Below, one piece after another: positions 1 to 8,858 of a stretch of 64,000 nt of DNA. The first letter of the stretch is position 1. The number at the start of each line of letters is the position of its first letter. Under the pieces are notes generated by a model that ran no database searches, was not told where the DNA came from, and saw nothing but the letters and a program-made list of their open reading frames with translations. The DNA comes from Cupriavidus laharis. Lineage in GTDB: Bacteria > Pseudomonadota > Gammaproteobacteria > Burkholderiales > Burkholderiaceae. The position numbers were made by a program, and so were the translations under genes. The stretch is from the NCBI RefSeq assembly GCF_914271435.1, contig NZ_CAJZAI010000004.1, positions 1 to 64,000 of the forward strand, in the 5' to 3' direction.

Positions 1-162
1 CAGGATGTCATAGCCGCGGTAGTGCAGGTCATTGCCGGTACGGCCGACCGTGCACAGCGCGGTATTGCCGGCGGTCACGCCCGACAGGGCAACGGATTTC
101 TTGGGCTTCGGCCCGGTCGGCTGAGGGGTTTCAGCGGGTGTCGCGTTCTTGGCTGCGGACAT
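1..162 (-). CDS. prpC: 2-methylcitrate/citrate synthase family protein, N-terminal fragment
   Basis: Only the first 54 codons are inside the window; the gene runs off the left edge. The ATG is preceded by a good ribosome site (AGGAGA about 6 nt upstream). After a Pro/Lys-rich start the protein reads VALSGVTAGNTALCTVGRTG and then DLHYRGYDIL, the opening of PrpC-type synthases that condense propionyl-CoA (or acetyl-CoA) with oxaloacetate in the methylcitrate cycle. It lies 56 nt behind the CitE-like gene on the same strand, so the two probably share a transcript. Which substrate it prefers cannot be told from the fragment; a plain citrate synthase paralogue is the alternative. Confidence 0.72.
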   Translation of the reverse strand, partial: MSAAKNATPAETPQPTGPKPKKSVALSGVTAGNTALCTVGRTGNDLHYRGYDIL

Positions 163-218
163 CCTGTTCTCCTGTGGTATCGGTATATGCCGGATGTTGT
201 GCGGGTGCGGGCAGCGGG

Positions 219-1199
219 CTAGGCGAAGAACAGCTCCGCGACGTTGCCCGGCAGTTGCGTGCCGGTAGCGTGGGCCCGCTGCAGCAGCGACCAGTAGTAG
301 CGGTAGCTGGCGCGGTCATGCAATTGCCCATCGTGCCGGATCGGCGCCCAGTTGTTCTCATGGGCGGCCAGCAGGATCTGGCTGGCCGCGCCGATTTCGT
401 CGAGGCCGGGCCGGAAGGCGGCGACGATCGGCTCGATCTGGCCCGGGTGGATGCTCCACTTACGCAGGTAGCCGAACTCGCAACGCGCGCGGTGCGCATC
501 GTCTCCCGCGTGCTGGGGCGCCTGCACATCGGTGCTGACATTGTGTGACGGCACCTTGCCATGGCGATGACAGGCCGCCGATATCTCGAGCATGGCCCTG
601 CGGATCAGCGGATGCTCGAACTGCTGGGGCGAGCGCATGGCTTCGCCCGGAATGGCGCCATGGTGGGCCGAGACGAAGTCCATCAGGCCAAAGCTCAGGC
701 ATTCCACCTGCACCAGCGAGGCAATATCGAATACCTGCTCCAGCGCGGCATGTGTCTCGATCAGCACATGAATGGGGATGTGGCGTGCAATGCCCGCTGC
801 GCGGGCAGCCTGGTTGACGTGGTCGGTCACGCGTGCGACCTCGACGACGTCGGTTACCTTGGGCACGACCACATAGGCGAGCCGGGCGCCGGCGGCATGT
901 ACCAGCACGTCGACATCCTGCTTCCAGCACGGATGGGCCGGGTCATGGATGCGCACGCCCACGCGGTTGTGGGCATTGAGCGGGCTGTTGACCAGATTGG
1001 CGCACAGTTCGGCATGCTCACGCTCGAGGCCCACCGCAGCGCCGTCTTCGCAGTCGAAGGTGATATCGAAGATGGGGCCAAGCTCTTGCTGCAGGGCCAG
1101 CGACTTGAGCATCAGCTTTTCGCTGCCCGCGTAGTGGTCGCACACCGGCAGCTGGATGGGGATGGCTTCGCCCTGGAACAAGACCTCGGAAGGATGCAC
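219..1199 (-). CDS. CitE-like lyase of the HpcH/HpaI aldolase family
   Basis: A 326-residue protein of the CitE / HpcH-HpaI TIM-barrel family, which cleaves or forms C-C bonds in CoA-linked 3-hydroxyacids such as citryl-CoA, malyl-CoA or citramalyl-CoA, using Mg2+. Visible family features are FDITFDCEDGAAVG near residue 45 (acidic metal/substrate loop), an Arg in GVRIHDP, IHVLIETHAALEQVFDIA near 150 with the metal-binding Glu, and FGLMDFVSAHHG. No citrate lyase alpha, gamma or accessory genes are nearby, so a true citrate lyase complex is unlikely; a stand-alone lyase or thioesterase is inferred. It is followed on the same strand by the PrpC-like gene and preceded by mdh, from which a terminator separates it. 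Exact substrate unknown. Confidence 0.8.
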   Translation of the reverse strand: MHPSEVLFQGEAIPIQLPVCDHYAGSEKLMLKSLALQQELGPIFDITFDCEDGAAVGLEREHAELCANLVNSPLNAHNRVGVRIHDPAHPCWKQDVDVLVHAAGARLAYVVVPKVTDVVEVARVTDHVNQAARAAGIARHIPIHVLIETHAALEQVFDIASLVQVECLSFGLMDFVSAHHGAIPGEAMRSPQQFEHPLIRRAMLEISAACHRHGKVPSHNVSTDVQAPQHAGDDAHRARCEFGYLRKWSIHPGQIEPIVAAFRPGLDEIGAASQILLAAHENNWAPIRHDGQLHDRASYRYYWSLLQRAHATGTQLPGNVAELFFA

Positions 1200-1249
1200 T
1201 TGGATTCTGGTCAGAGAATTGTTGGAAAACAGGCCATAGGGTAGGGCCC

Positions 1250-1305
1250 AAGAAAAAACCGGAGCCCGCGCCGATTCGTGAATCGTTGCGGTGCTCCGGT
1301 TTCCG
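1250..1305 (-). terminator. Rho-independent terminator of mdh
   Basis: A 9-bp outer stem (AACCGGAGC with GCTCCGGTT) encloses further pairing (CGATTC with GAATCG). On the minus strand the stem is followed by a T run (GGTTTTTTCTT), as expected for an end signal behind mdh. It sits between mdh and the CitE-like gene, so the latter probably needs its own promoter or read-through. Confidence 0.8.
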
Positions 1306-1325
1306 TCGCGGACAGGATCCGAAGA

Positions 1326-2309
1326 TCAGCCGAGCAGGTGCTGCACGCCGGCCTTTTCTTCTTCCAGTTCGTTCAGGGTGATGTTGATCTTTTCGCGGCT
1401 GTAGTCGTCGATCTCCAGGCCCTTGACGATCTCGTACTTGCCGTTGGCGCAGGTCACCGGGTAGCCGAACATGGTATCGGCCGGGATGCCGTATTCGCCG
1501 TTCGACGGAATGCCCATGGTGACGACCTTGCCGTTGGTGCCCAGCACCCAGTCATGCACGTGGTCGATGGCGGCGTTGGCAGCCGAGGCGGCCGACGACA
1601 GGCCACGGGCCTCGATGATGGCGGCGCCGCGCTTGCCGACGGTCGGCAGGAACACGTCGTTGTTCCACACCGGGTCGTTGATCATGTCCTTGACGCTCTT
1701 GCCGTCGACGGTGGCGTAGCGGTAGTCGGCGTACATGGTCGGGCTGTGGTTGCCCCACACGAACATCTTCTCGATCGACGACACCGGCTTGCCGGTCTTG
1801 GCGGCGATCTGCGACAGGGCACGGTTGTGGTCCAGGCGCAGCATGGCGGTGAAGTTCTCGCGCGGCAGGTTCGGTGCCGACTTCATGGCAATGTAGGCGT
1901 TGGTGTTGGCCGGGTTGCCGACCACCAGCACCTTGACGTTGCGGCTGGCGACTTCGTCCAGTGCCTTGCCCTGCACTGTAAAGATCTGCGCGTTGGCTTC
2001 GAGCAGGTCCTTGCGCTCCATGCCCTTGCTACGCGGACGGGCGCCCACCAGCAGGGCAACGTCGGCGTCCTTGAAGGCGACCTTCGGGTCATCGGTGATC
2101 ACCACGCCAGCCAGCAGCGGGAAGGCGCAGTCTTCCAGTTCCATCACCACGCCCTTGACGGCAGCCTGGGCCTGGGGCAGGTCGAGCAGTTGGAGGATGA
2201 CCGGCTGGTCTTTGCCCAGCATGTCGCCGTTGGCGATGCGGAACAGCAGGGAGTAGCCGATCTGGCCAGCGGCGCCGGTCACTGCGACGCGCATTGGGGC
2301 TTTAGCCAT
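1326..2309 (-). CDS. mdh: Malate dehydrogenase
   Basis: NAD-dependent malate dehydrogenase (327 aa, normal length), oxidising malate to oxaloacetate in the TCA cycle. The Rossmann motif [20 protein letters not shown] starts near residue 10, the substrate loop carries [15 protein letters not shown], and the catalytic Asp/His pair is seen in LDHNRA (near 158) and [10 protein letters not shown] (near 188). This is the cytosolic-MDH-like type usual in Burkholderiales rather than the E. coli type. It is transcribed divergently from the gntR-sdh-gltA block, so the GntR operator in the gap could influence both directions. Start ATG at 2309 gives the standard N-terminus [12 protein letters not shown]. 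Confidence 0.96.
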   Translation of the reverse strand: MAKAPMRVAVTGAAGQIGYSLLFRIANGDMLGKDQPVILQLLDLPQAQAAVKGVVMELEDCAFPLLAGVVITDDPKVAFKDADVALLVGARPRSKGMERKDLLEANAQIFTVQGKALDEVASRNVKVLVVGNPANTNAYIAMKSAPNLPRENFTAMLRLDHNRALSQIAAKTGKPVSSIEKMFVWGNHSPTMYADYRYATVDGKSVKDMINDPVWNNDVFLPTVGKRGAAIIEARGLSSAASAANAAIDHVHDWVLGTNGKVVTMGIPSNGEYGIPADTMFGYPVTCANGKYEIVKGLEIDDYSREKINITLNELEEEKAGVQHLLG

Positions 2310-2688
2310 GAGTAAATCTCCAAACGAAAAGATGGGGGAAACCGGTGGGTGGCGTGCCGCGCAGGGGGAGGCTCGTCACCAGGTGCAGGTTGTCGCCACA
2401 GCGGGGAGCAGCAGTCCGCCGGAACCAGGTGGCAGGGCCACGGGGCGGAACCGGTGAGGGAGAGCCACAACGGGTCATGGTGATGCAACGAAGCGTAAGT
2501 CTACTGCGAAGCGGGGCACATTAGCCAGATTGGATGTCTGTCCTGTCTCTGTCATGCGTGCCGCCGGCGTGGACCAGCGCGAGTGTAGGCCGGGGTCCTC
2601 ATGATGTCAATTCATATGTCTTATATAAGACATAAGACGTTTAACGTGAGGCTGGACGGACTTTGTCCTTTTGTGGTGAAATCCGGCT
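2310..2688. other. mdh/gntR divergent intergenic region
   Basis: 379 bp without a gene. The mdh-proximal half is GC-rich and holds no clear feature beyond the mdh leader; TAGACT read on the minus strand at 2501-2506 is a possible mdh -10 box without a convincing -35. The gntR-proximal part is suddenly AT-rich and contains the palindrome listed separately, about 55 nt ahead of the gntR start, where its promoter should lie. Confidence 0.6.
2615..2634. promoter_or_regulatory. 20-bp perfect palindrome, likely GntR-family operator
   Basis: TATGTCTTATATAAGACATA is a perfect palindrome, and the half-site ATAAGAC is repeated once more directly after it. It lies in the gap between mdh and the gntR-sdhCDAB-sdhE-gltA block, overlapping the region where the gntR promoter must be. 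Symmetric AT-centred sites with GTC/GAC flanks are typical of GntR-family dimers, so autoregulation by the adjacent HutC-type protein is the simplest reading. Binding is inferred. Confidence 0.75.
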
Positions 2689-3555
2689 ATGTCATCCCTG
2701 CCTACGTCCCTGACCGGCGCTTCCGTACCCGGAGCGCAGGATTCTGGTGCCGCCACCTCCGGCGCCGGGGCGCAGCCGTCGTCATCCTCGCCACCTACCC
2801 ACCAGCCGCCGGCTCCCGCCGCGGCCCACTCCGTGCCGTCGCCTACCTTCAGTCCGCTCTACCAGCAGATCAAGGCCCTGATCACGCGCAGCCTGCAGTC
2901 GGGCGAGTGGAAGCCGGGCGAGATGATCCCCAGTGAAATGGAGCTGGCATCGCGCTACAAGGTCAGCCAGGGCACGGTGCGCAAGGCCATCGACGAGCTG
3001 GCCGCCGAAAACCTGGTGGCGCGCCGGCAGGGCAAGGGTACCTTCGTCACTACCCACCACGAAGACGTGGTCAAGTTCCGCTTCCTGCGGCTGGTGCCCG
3101 ACGAAGGCGAACCGCATTATGGCGCCAGCCGCGTGCTCGAATGCAAGCGGCTGCGCGCACCCGCCGAGATCGCGCGGCTGCTCGATATCCGCACCGGCGA
3201 CAGCGTCGTGCAGATCCGCCGCGTGCTGACATTCTCGGACGAGTCTACCGTGCTGGACGAGATCTGGCTGCTCGGCGCCAACTTCAGGGGGCTCACGGCA
3301 GAAAAGCTGACCGAATGGAAGGGCCCCATGTACGCATTGTTCGAGGCCGAATTCGGTACCCGCATGATTCGGGCCTCTGAGAAGATTCGTGCGGTGGCCG
3401 CCGACGAGACGGCGGCCACCTTGCTGTCTGTCCCGGTCGGGTCGCCGTTGCTGTCGGTGGAGCGCGTGTCCTATACCTATGGCGATCGTCCGGTCGAGGT
3501 GCGGCGTGGCCTGTATGTGACCACGCGCCACTATTACCAGAATGACCTGAGCTGA
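2689..3555 (+). CDS. GntR-family (HutC-type) transcriptional regulator
   Basis: A 288-residue regulator with an N-terminal winged helix (SPLYQQIKALITRSLQSGEW, then GEMIPSEMELASRYKVSQGT, near residues 55-110) and a C-terminal UTRA effector domain ending SYTYGDRPVEVRRGLYVTT. Family members bind small metabolites through UTRA and palindromic DNA through the wHTH. The first roughly 52 residues are Ser/Pro/Ala-rich low-complexity sequence, longer than usual for the family (about 240 aa); an internal start is possible, though GGTGA sits at a usable distance from this ATG. The gene lies directly ahead of sdhCDAB on the same strand and 55 nt behind a perfect palindrome, so it probably controls itself and succinate dehydrogenase or neighbouring TCA genes. 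Effector unknown. Confidence 0.88.
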   Translation: MSSLPTSLTGASVPGAQDSGAATSGAGAQPSSSSPPTHQPPAPAAAHSVPSPTFSPLYQQIKALITRSLQSGEWKPGEMIPSEMELASRYKVSQGTVRKAIDELAAENLVARRQGKGTFVTTHHEDVVKFRFLRLVPDEGEPHYGASRVLECKRLRAPAEIARLLDIRTGDSVVQIRRVLTFSDESTVLDEIWLLGANFRGLTAEKLTEWKGPMYALFEAEFGTRMIRASEKIRAVAADETAATLLSVPVGSPLLSVERVSYTYGDRPVEVRRGLYVTTRHYYQNDLS

Positions 3556-3738
3556 ATGCCGCCGGTGCTCCCGGCTGATGAAATCGCGGGGATTATTGCG
3601 ATATTCGCCACGATGGTTGTATCTGTTGCGTGGTACGGGTGGTTTTGGCGCATCCCGACTTGCTGTGTGCGATTGTCGGGCGCCGCCTGTCCGGGCCTGA
3701 TAGGTGAAAATTATTGGTGCGGCGCGCAACAAAGGCGC

Positions 3739-3744
3739 TAAAAT
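3739..3744 (+). promoter_or_regulatory. Candidate -10 box of the sdh operon
   Basis: TAAAAT matches five of six consensus bases and lies about 85 nt ahead of sdhC in the 272-bp gntR-sdhC gap. A TTGGTG at 3714-3719 could serve as -35 but the 19-nt spacing is long, so the assignment is tentative. No copy of the gntR palindrome is present here. Confidence 0.35.
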
Positions 3745-3827
3745 CTCATGGATTTGCCCCAATGCATTCTTTTGCATGCAGGGCAATGGCAGTTTCGTTT
3801 TTTGTTTACCGCAAAATGGGGTCTCGC

Positions 3828-4238
3828 ATGGCTGAAGCCGTCAAACAAGCCAGGCCGGAGTTCCGGAACATCGGTATCTCGCAAATCGCGAGCTATCGGT
3901 TGCCCTGGGCCGGCAAGGTATCCATCCTGCATCGCGTAAGCGGCGCAATGATGTTCCTCCTCCTTCCCTTCGTTCTGTACCTGTTTGAGCAGAGCATTAC
4001 CTCCGAACTGAGCTTCGCAAAGTTCTCGGCCTTGTTGTCCGGTGGCTTCGTCAAGCTGGTTGTGCTGGCCCTGATCTGGGGTTATCTGCATCACTTCTGC
4101 GCTGGTATCCGCTTCCTGCTGCTGGACGTGCACGTCGGCGTCTCCAAGCCCGCTTCGGCCAAGTCTGCCATCAGCGTGCTGGTTGTGAGCCTGCTGCTTA
4201 CCCTGATTTTCGGCCTGAAGCTGTTCGGCCTGTTCTGA
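3828..4238 (+). CDS. sdhC: Succinate dehydrogenase cytochrome b556 subunit
   Basis: First membrane anchor of complex II (136 aa). It helps hold haem b and the ubiquinone site that receives electrons from succinate oxidation. Three hydrophobic segments are visible, with the family motifs HRVSGAMMFLLLP near residue 37 and HHFCAGIRFLLLDVHVG near 87; the His in the second is the expected haem ligand region. The start at MAEAVKQARPEFRN is chosen because it matches the usual SdhC N-terminus; an upstream in-frame ATG at 3816 would add four residues. It is the first gene of sdhCDAB, 12 nt ahead of sdhD. Confidence 0.94.
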   Translation: MAEAVKQARPEFRNIGISQIASYRLPWAGKVSILHRVSGAMMFLLLPFVLYLFEQSITSELSFAKFSALLSGGFVKLVVLALIWGYLHHFCAGIRFLLLDVHVGVSKPASAKSAISVLVVSLLLTLIFGLKLFGLF

Positions 4239-4249
4239 GGAGAATCAAG

Positions 4250-4615
4250 GTGGCAAACAATAATATCGGTCCCAAGCGTCTTGTCGTCGGTGCCCATTAC
4301 GGCCTGAAAGACTGGCTCGCGCAACGCGTCACGGCCGTGATCATGGTGGTGTTCACCGTGATCCTGGCCATTGCCTTCCTGCTGTCGAACGGCGCTTCGT
4401 ACGAAGCGTGGGCGGGGCTCTTCTCCAACCAGTGGATGAAGATCATCACGTTCCTGACCATCCTGTCGCTGCTGTATCACGCCTGGATCGGCGTGCGCGA
4501 CATCTGGATGGACTATGTGAAGCCGATGGCCGTGCGCCTCGTGCTGCAAGTTCTTACGATTCTGTGGCTCGTCGGTTGTGCGGGCTACGCTGCTCAGATT
4601 CTCTGGAGGGTGTAA
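4250..4615 (+). CDS. sdhD: Succinate dehydrogenase membrane anchor subunit
   Basis: Second membrane anchor of succinate dehydrogenase (121 aa) with three transmembrane segments. It contains QRVTAVIMVVFTVILAI near residue 25 and HAWIGVRDIWMDYVKP near 80, matching the SdhD quinone/haem region. The start is GTG, backed by a strong ribosome site (TGAGGAGA, overlapping the sdhC stop) 6-8 nt upstream. Only 3 nt separate its stop from sdhA, so the operon is tightly coupled. Confidence 0.94.
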   Translation: MANNNIGPKRLVVGAHYGLKDWLAQRVTAVIMVVFTVILAIAFLLSNGASYEAWAGLFSNQWMKIITFLTILSLLYHAWIGVRDIWMDYVKPMAVRLVLQVLTILWLVGCAGYAAQILWRV

Positions 4616-4618
4616 TAA

Positions 4619-6397
4619 ATGGTCGCAGTCAAGACTGGATTGCCGCGTCGCCGCTTTGACGTGGTCATCGTCGGTGCTGGCGGCGCCGGGATGCGCGCAT
4701 CCCTCCAGCTCGCGGAAGCCGGCCTGAACGTTGCCGTGCTGTCCAAGGTGTTCCCGACCCGCTCGCACACCGTGGCGGCACAGGGTGGCATCGGTGCTTC
4801 GCTCGGCAACATGAGCGAAGACAACTGGCACTATCACTTCTACGACACCATCAAGGGCTCCGACTGGCTGGGCGACCAGGACGCCATCGAGTTCATGTGC
4901 CGTGAAGCCCCGAAGGTCGTGTACGAGCTCGAACACTTCGGCATGCCGTTCGACCGCAACCCGGACGGCACCATCTACCAGCGTCCGTTCGGCGGCCACA
5001 CGGCCAACTACGGCGAAAAGCCCGTGCAGCGCGCCTGCGCCGCGGCCGACCGTACCGGCCACGCGCTGCTGCACACGCTGTACCAGCGCAACGTGCGCGC
5101 CAAGACCCACTTCTTCGTCGAATGGATGGCGCTGGACCTGATCCGCGACCAGGACGGCGACGTGCTGGGCGTGACCGCGTTGGAAATGGAAACCGGCGAG
5201 GTCTACATCCTCGAAGCCAAGACCACGCTGTTCGCGACCGGCGGTGCCGGCCGTATCTACGCGGCTTCCACCAACGCCTTCATCAACACCGGTGATGGCC
5301 TGGGCATGGCAGCACGCGCAGGCGTGCCGCTGGAAGACATGGAGTTCTGGCAGTTCCACCCGACCGGCGTGGCCGGCGCGGGCGTGCTGATCACGGAAGG
5401 TGTGCGTGGCGAGGGTGGCATCCTGCGTAACAAGGATGGCGAGCGCTTCATGGAGCGTTATGCCCCGACGCTGAAGGATCTGGCGCCGCGTGACTTCGTG
5501 TCGCGCTCGATGGACCAGGAAATCAAGGAAGGCCGCGGCTGTGGCCCGAACGGCGACTACGTGCTGCTCGACCTGACCCACGTCGGTGCCGAGACCATCA
5601 TGAAGCGCCTGCCGTCGATCCGCGAAATCGGCGTGAAGTTCGCCAACGTCGACGCGATCAAGGAACCGATCCCGGTCGTCCCGACCATCCACTACCAGAT
5701 GGGTGGTATCCCGACGAACTTCAACGGCCAGGTCGTGGTGCCGAAGAACGGCAACCCGAACGAAGTCGTGAACGGTTTCTATGCCATCGGCGAATGCTCC
5801 TGCGTGTCGGTGCACGGCGCCAACCGGTTGGGCACCAACTCGCTGCTGGACCTCGTGGTGTTCGGCCGTGCCGCCGGCAACCACATCGTCGCGCAGAACC
5901 TGAAGCAGAAGGAACACAAGCCGCTGCCGGCCGATGCCGCCGACCGCGCGCTGTCGCGCCTGGCCAAGCTGCAGAATTCGTCTTCGGGCGAGTACACCCA
6001 GGACGTGGCCAACGACATCCGCCGCAACATGCAGTCGCATGCCGGCGTGTTCCGTACGCAGAAGCTGATGGACGAAGGTGTCGAGCGCATCCTGGAAGTG
6101 GTGGAACGTGCCGACAGCATCCACCTGAAGGACAAGTCCAAGGTCTTCAACACCGCGCTGGTGGAAGCCCTGGAAGTGGCCAACCTGGTGGAAGTGGCCA
6201 AGGCCACCATGATCTCGGCCGCTGCCCGCAAGGAATCGCGCGGTGCCCACGCACACAGCGACTTCCCCAACCGCGACGACGAGAACTGGCTGAAGCACAC
6301 GCTGTTCTACAGCGAAGGCAACCGCCTCGACTACAAGCCGGTGAAGATGCAGCCGTTGACGGCTGAAAGCGTGCCGCCGAAGGCACGTACGTTCTGA
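4619..6397 (+). CDS. sdhA: Succinate dehydrogenase flavoprotein subunit
   Basis: Catalytic FAD subunit (592 aa, full length) oxidising succinate to fumarate on the cytoplasmic face of the inner membrane. The FAD-binding motif VVIVGAGGAGMRASLQLAEAG begins near residue 14; the His in RSHTVAAQGGIGASLGN near 50 is where FAD is covalently attached. Substrate-site sequences are HPTGVAGAGVLITEGVRGEG near 246 and RYAPTLKDLAPRDFVSR near 280; the fumarate-reductase/SDH C-terminal domain follows. The covalent flavin fits with the sdhE assembly factor found just downstream. Confidence 0.97.
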   Translation: MVAVKTGLPRRRFDVVIVGAGGAGMRASLQLAEAGLNVAVLSKVFPTRSHTVAAQGGIGASLGNMSEDNWHYHFYDTIKGSDWLGDQDAIEFMCREAPKVVYELEHFGMPFDRNPDGTIYQRPFGGHTANYGEKPVQRACAAADRTGHALLHTLYQRNVRAKTHFFVEWMALDLIRDQDGDVLGVTALEMETGEVYILEAKTTLFATGGAGRIYAASTNAFINTGDGLGMAARAGVPLEDMEFWQFHPTGVAGAGVLITEGVRGEGGILRNKDGERFMERYAPTLKDLAPRDFVSRSMDQEIKEGRGCGPNGDYVLLDLTHVGAETIMKRLPSIREIGVKFANVDAIKEPIPVVPTIHYQMGGIPTNFNGQVVVPKNGNPNEVVNGFYAIGECSCVSVHGANRLGTNSLLDLVVFGRAAGNHIVAQNLKQKEHKPLPADAADRALSRLAKLQNSSSGEYTQDVANDIRRNMQSHAGVFRTQKLMDEGVERILEVVERADSIHLKDKSKVFNTALVEALEVANLVEVAKATMISAAARKESRGAHAHSDFPNRDDENWLKHTLFYSEGNRLDYKPVKMQPLTAESVPPKARTF

Positions 6398-6431
6398 TCA
6401 CCGATCGTAGAAGAACACAGGACCCACAGAA

Positions 6432-7133
6432 ATGAAGCGTATTTTCGAAGTCTACCGCTACGATCCGGACAAGGACGCGGCACCGCGCATGCAGACCTAC
6501 GAGGTCGAGCTCGACGGCCACGAGCGCATGCTGCTGGACGCACTGGTAAAGCTCAAGAAGCAGGACGAGTCGATCTCGTTCCGCCGCTCGTGCCGTGAAG
6601 GCGTGTGCGGTTCGGACGCGATGAACATCAACGGCAAGAACGGCCTGGCCTGCCTGACGAACATGCGCGAGCTGCCGGACCGCATCGTGCTGCGTCCGCT
6701 GCCCGGCCTGCCCGTCGTGCGCGACCTGATCGTCGACATGACGAACTTCTTCAAGCAGTACCATTCGATCAAGCCGTTCCTGATCAACGACGAGCCGCCG
6801 CCCGAGAAGGAGCGCCTGCAGTCGCCGGAAGAGCGCGACGAGCTCGACGGCCTGTATGAGTGCATCCTGTGCGCAAGCTGCTCGACGTCGTGCCCGTCGT
6901 TCTGGTGGAACCCGGACAAATTCGTTGGTCCGGCCGGTCTGCTGCAGGCTTACCGCTTCATCGCGGACAGCCGCGACCAGGCTACCGGCGAGCGTCTGGA
7001 CAACCTGAACGACCCGTACCGCCTGTTCCGTTGCCACAGCATCATGAACTGCGTGGACGTATGCCCGAAGGGTCTGAACCCGACCAAGGCCATCGGCAAG
7101 ATCAAGGAGCTGATGGTCCGCCGCGCGGTCTGA
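6432..7133 (+). CDS. sdhB: Succinate dehydrogenase iron-sulfur subunit
   Basis: Electron-transfer subunit (233 aa) carrying three clusters between the flavin of SdhA and quinone in SdhCD. Cysteine sets are visible for [2Fe-2S] (SCREGVCGSDAMNINGK near residue 52, plus a further Cys in GLAC), for [4Fe-4S] (CILCASCSTSCPSFWW near 143) and for [3Fe-4S] (CHSIMNCVDVCPKGLNP near 200). Length and motif order are normal. It follows sdhA by 34 nt. Confidence 0.97.
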   Translation: MKRIFEVYRYDPDKDAAPRMQTYEVELDGHERMLLDALVKLKKQDESISFRRSCREGVCGSDAMNINGKNGLACLTNMRELPDRIVLRPLPGLPVVRDLIVDMTNFFKQYHSIKPFLINDEPPPEKERLQSPEERDELDGLYECILCASCSTSCPSFWWNPDKFVGPAGLLQAYRFIADSRDQATGERLDNLNDPYRLFRCHSIMNCVDVCPKGLNPTKAIGKIKELMVRRAV

Positions 7134-7225
7134 TCCGGCGGGGTTTGCAGTAAATAGCAGTCGTTGTAAGCGGCGCGTCAGCCTGAGCGGCTATATCAGG
7201 CAGTCGCGCCGAAAAGCAGGAAGCC

Positions 7226-7513
7226 ATGACCGAGAGTCTTTCCCCCTCCTTCTCCCACCAGGCCGATCCGCACAAGCGTGCGCGCCTGCGCTGGCGTGCA
7301 CGCCGCGGCCTTCTGGAGAACGACATCATCGTCGAGCGATTCTTCAACCGTTACGAGGAGAGCCTGTCCGATGAGGATGTGGCTTCGCTGAGCACGTTGT
7401 TCGAACTCAGCGACAACGAGTTGATGGACCTGCTCCTTGCCCGCAAGGAGCCTGATGGTGAACTCGACACGCCCCCGATGCAGCGCATTATTGGCCTGCT
7501 GCGTTCGGTCTGA
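7226..7513 (+). CDS. sdhE: FAD assembly factor SdhE
   Basis: Small (95 aa) SdhE/YgfY-family protein that promotes covalent flavinylation of SdhA. The defining RGxxE motif is seen in [17 protein letters not shown] near residue 30, and the rest is a short helical bundle rich in acidic residues. It lies between sdhB and gltA on the same strand, 92 nt after sdhB, which is the usual place in Burkholderiales. The start ATG has AGGAAGCC just upstream. Confidence 0.92.
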   Translation: MTESLSPSFSHQADPHKRARLRWRARRGLLENDIIVERFFNRYEESLSDEDVASLSTLFELSDNELMDLLLARKEPDGELDTPPMQRIIGLLRSV

Positions 7514-7556
7514 GTTTTGGTCAATATTATTATTCACAGCATTTGAAGGATCCGAC

Positions 7557-8858
7557 ATGACGCCGTCCGATGTGAAAGCCACGCTATCGTTCTCCGATGG
7601 TTCCCCCAGCGTTGAGCTGCCGATCTACAAGGGCACCGTGGGCCCGGACGTGATCGACATCCGCAAGCTGTACGGCCAGACCGGCAAGTTCACCTACGAC
7701 CCCGGTTTCATGTCGACGGCTTCGTGCAACTCGAAGATCACCTACATCGACGGTGACAAGGGCGAGCTGCTGTACCGCGGCTACCCGATCGAGCAGCTGG
7801 CGCAGAAGTGCGACCACCTCGAAACCTGCTACCTGCTGCTGAAGGGCGAGCTGCCCAACGCCAAGCAGAAGGAAGAGTTCACCGGCCACGTCATGAACCA
7901 CACCATGGTTCACGAGCAGCTGCAGTTCTTCCTGCGCGGTTTCCGCCGCGACGCTCACCCGATGGCCGTGCTGACCGGCCTGGTTGGTGCCATGAGCGCG
8001 TTCTACCACGACGCGATGGATATCGACGATCCGCACCAGCGCGAGATCTCGGCCATCCGCCTGATCGCCAAGATGCCGACCATGGTCGCCATGGCGTACA
8101 AGTACAACATCGGCCAGCCGTACATCTACCCGCAGAACGACCTGTCCTACTCGGGCAACTTCCTGCGCATGCTGTTCGGCACGCCGTGCGCCCCGTACAC
8201 CGTCAACCCGGTGCTGGAGCGCGCGCTGGACCGCATCTTCATCCTGCACGCCGACCACGAGCAGAACGCTTCGACCTCGACGGTGCGCCTGGCCGGTTCG
8301 TCGGGCACCAACCCGTTCGCAGCGATCGCCGCCGGCGTGGCCTGCCTGTGGGGTCCGGCCCACGGCGGCGCCAACGAAGCCGCGCTGAAGATGCTCGAAG
8401 AGATCGGCAGCGTCGACAACATCGGCGAGTTCATCAAGCAGGTCAAGGACAAGAACTCGGGCGTGCGCCTGATGGGCTTCGGCCACCGCGTGTACAAGAA
8501 CTACGATCCGCGCGCCAAGCTGATGCGCGAAACCTGCCATGAAGTGCTGGAAGAGCTGGGTCTGCACAATGACCCGCTGTTCAAGCTCGCCATGGAGCTG
8601 GAAAAGATCGCGCTGGAAGACGAGTACTTCGTCAGCCGCAAGCTGTACCCGAACGTCGACTTCTACTCGGGCATCGTCCAGCGCGCGCTGGGCATCCCGA
8701 CGTCGCTGTTCACCTGCATCTTCGCGCTGGCCCGCACCCCGGGCTGGATCTCGCAGTGGGAAGAGATGATCACCGATCCGGAATACAAGATCGGCCGTCC
8801 GCGCCAACTGTTCAACGGCGCCGCTTCGCGCGACGTGCCGGATATGGCCAAGCGCTGA
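7557..8858 (+). CDS. gltA: Citrate synthase
   Basis: Type II (hexameric, Gram-negative) citrate synthase of 433 aa, condensing acetyl-CoA and oxaloacetate. The catalytic triad regions are present: [19 protein letters not shown] near residue 230, [14 protein letters not shown] near 307 and the Asp in NVDFYSGI near 366. An N-terminal beta domain ([20 protein letters not shown]) marks the NADH-sensitive class. The frame stays open 40 codons further upstream, but [12 protein letters not shown] is the family start and has AAGGATCC in front. It closes the sdh-gltA block, 43 nt after sdhE. Confidence 0.96.
   Translation: MTPSDVKATLSFSDGSPSVELPIYKGTVGPDVIDIRKLYGQTGKFTYDPGFMSTASCNSKITYIDGDKGELLYRGYPIEQLAQKCDHLETCYLLLKGELPNAKQKEEFTGHVMNHTMVHEQLQFFLRGFRRDAHPMAVLTGLVGAMSAFYHDAMDIDDPHQREISAIRLIAKMPTMVAMAYKYNIGQPYIYPQNDLSYSGNFLRMLFGTPCAPYTVNPVLERALDRIFILHADHEQNASTSTVRLAGSSGTNPFAAIAAGVACLWGPAHGGANEAALKMLEEIGSVDNIGEFIKQVKDKNSGVRLMGFGHRVYKNYDPRAKLMRETCHEVLEELGLHNDPLFKLAMELEKIALEDEYFVSRKLYPNVDFYSGIVQRALGIPTSLFTCIFALARTPGWISQWEEMITDPEYKIGRPRQLFNGAASRDVPDMAKR

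Noticed and set aside
4091-6298. A very long open frame (over 700 codons) on the minus strand opposite sdhA.
   Set aside because: It mirrors the codon bias of sdhA (GC-rich third positions keep the complementary frame open), has a Val/His/Arg-rich composition typical of such shadows, and shows no family motif.
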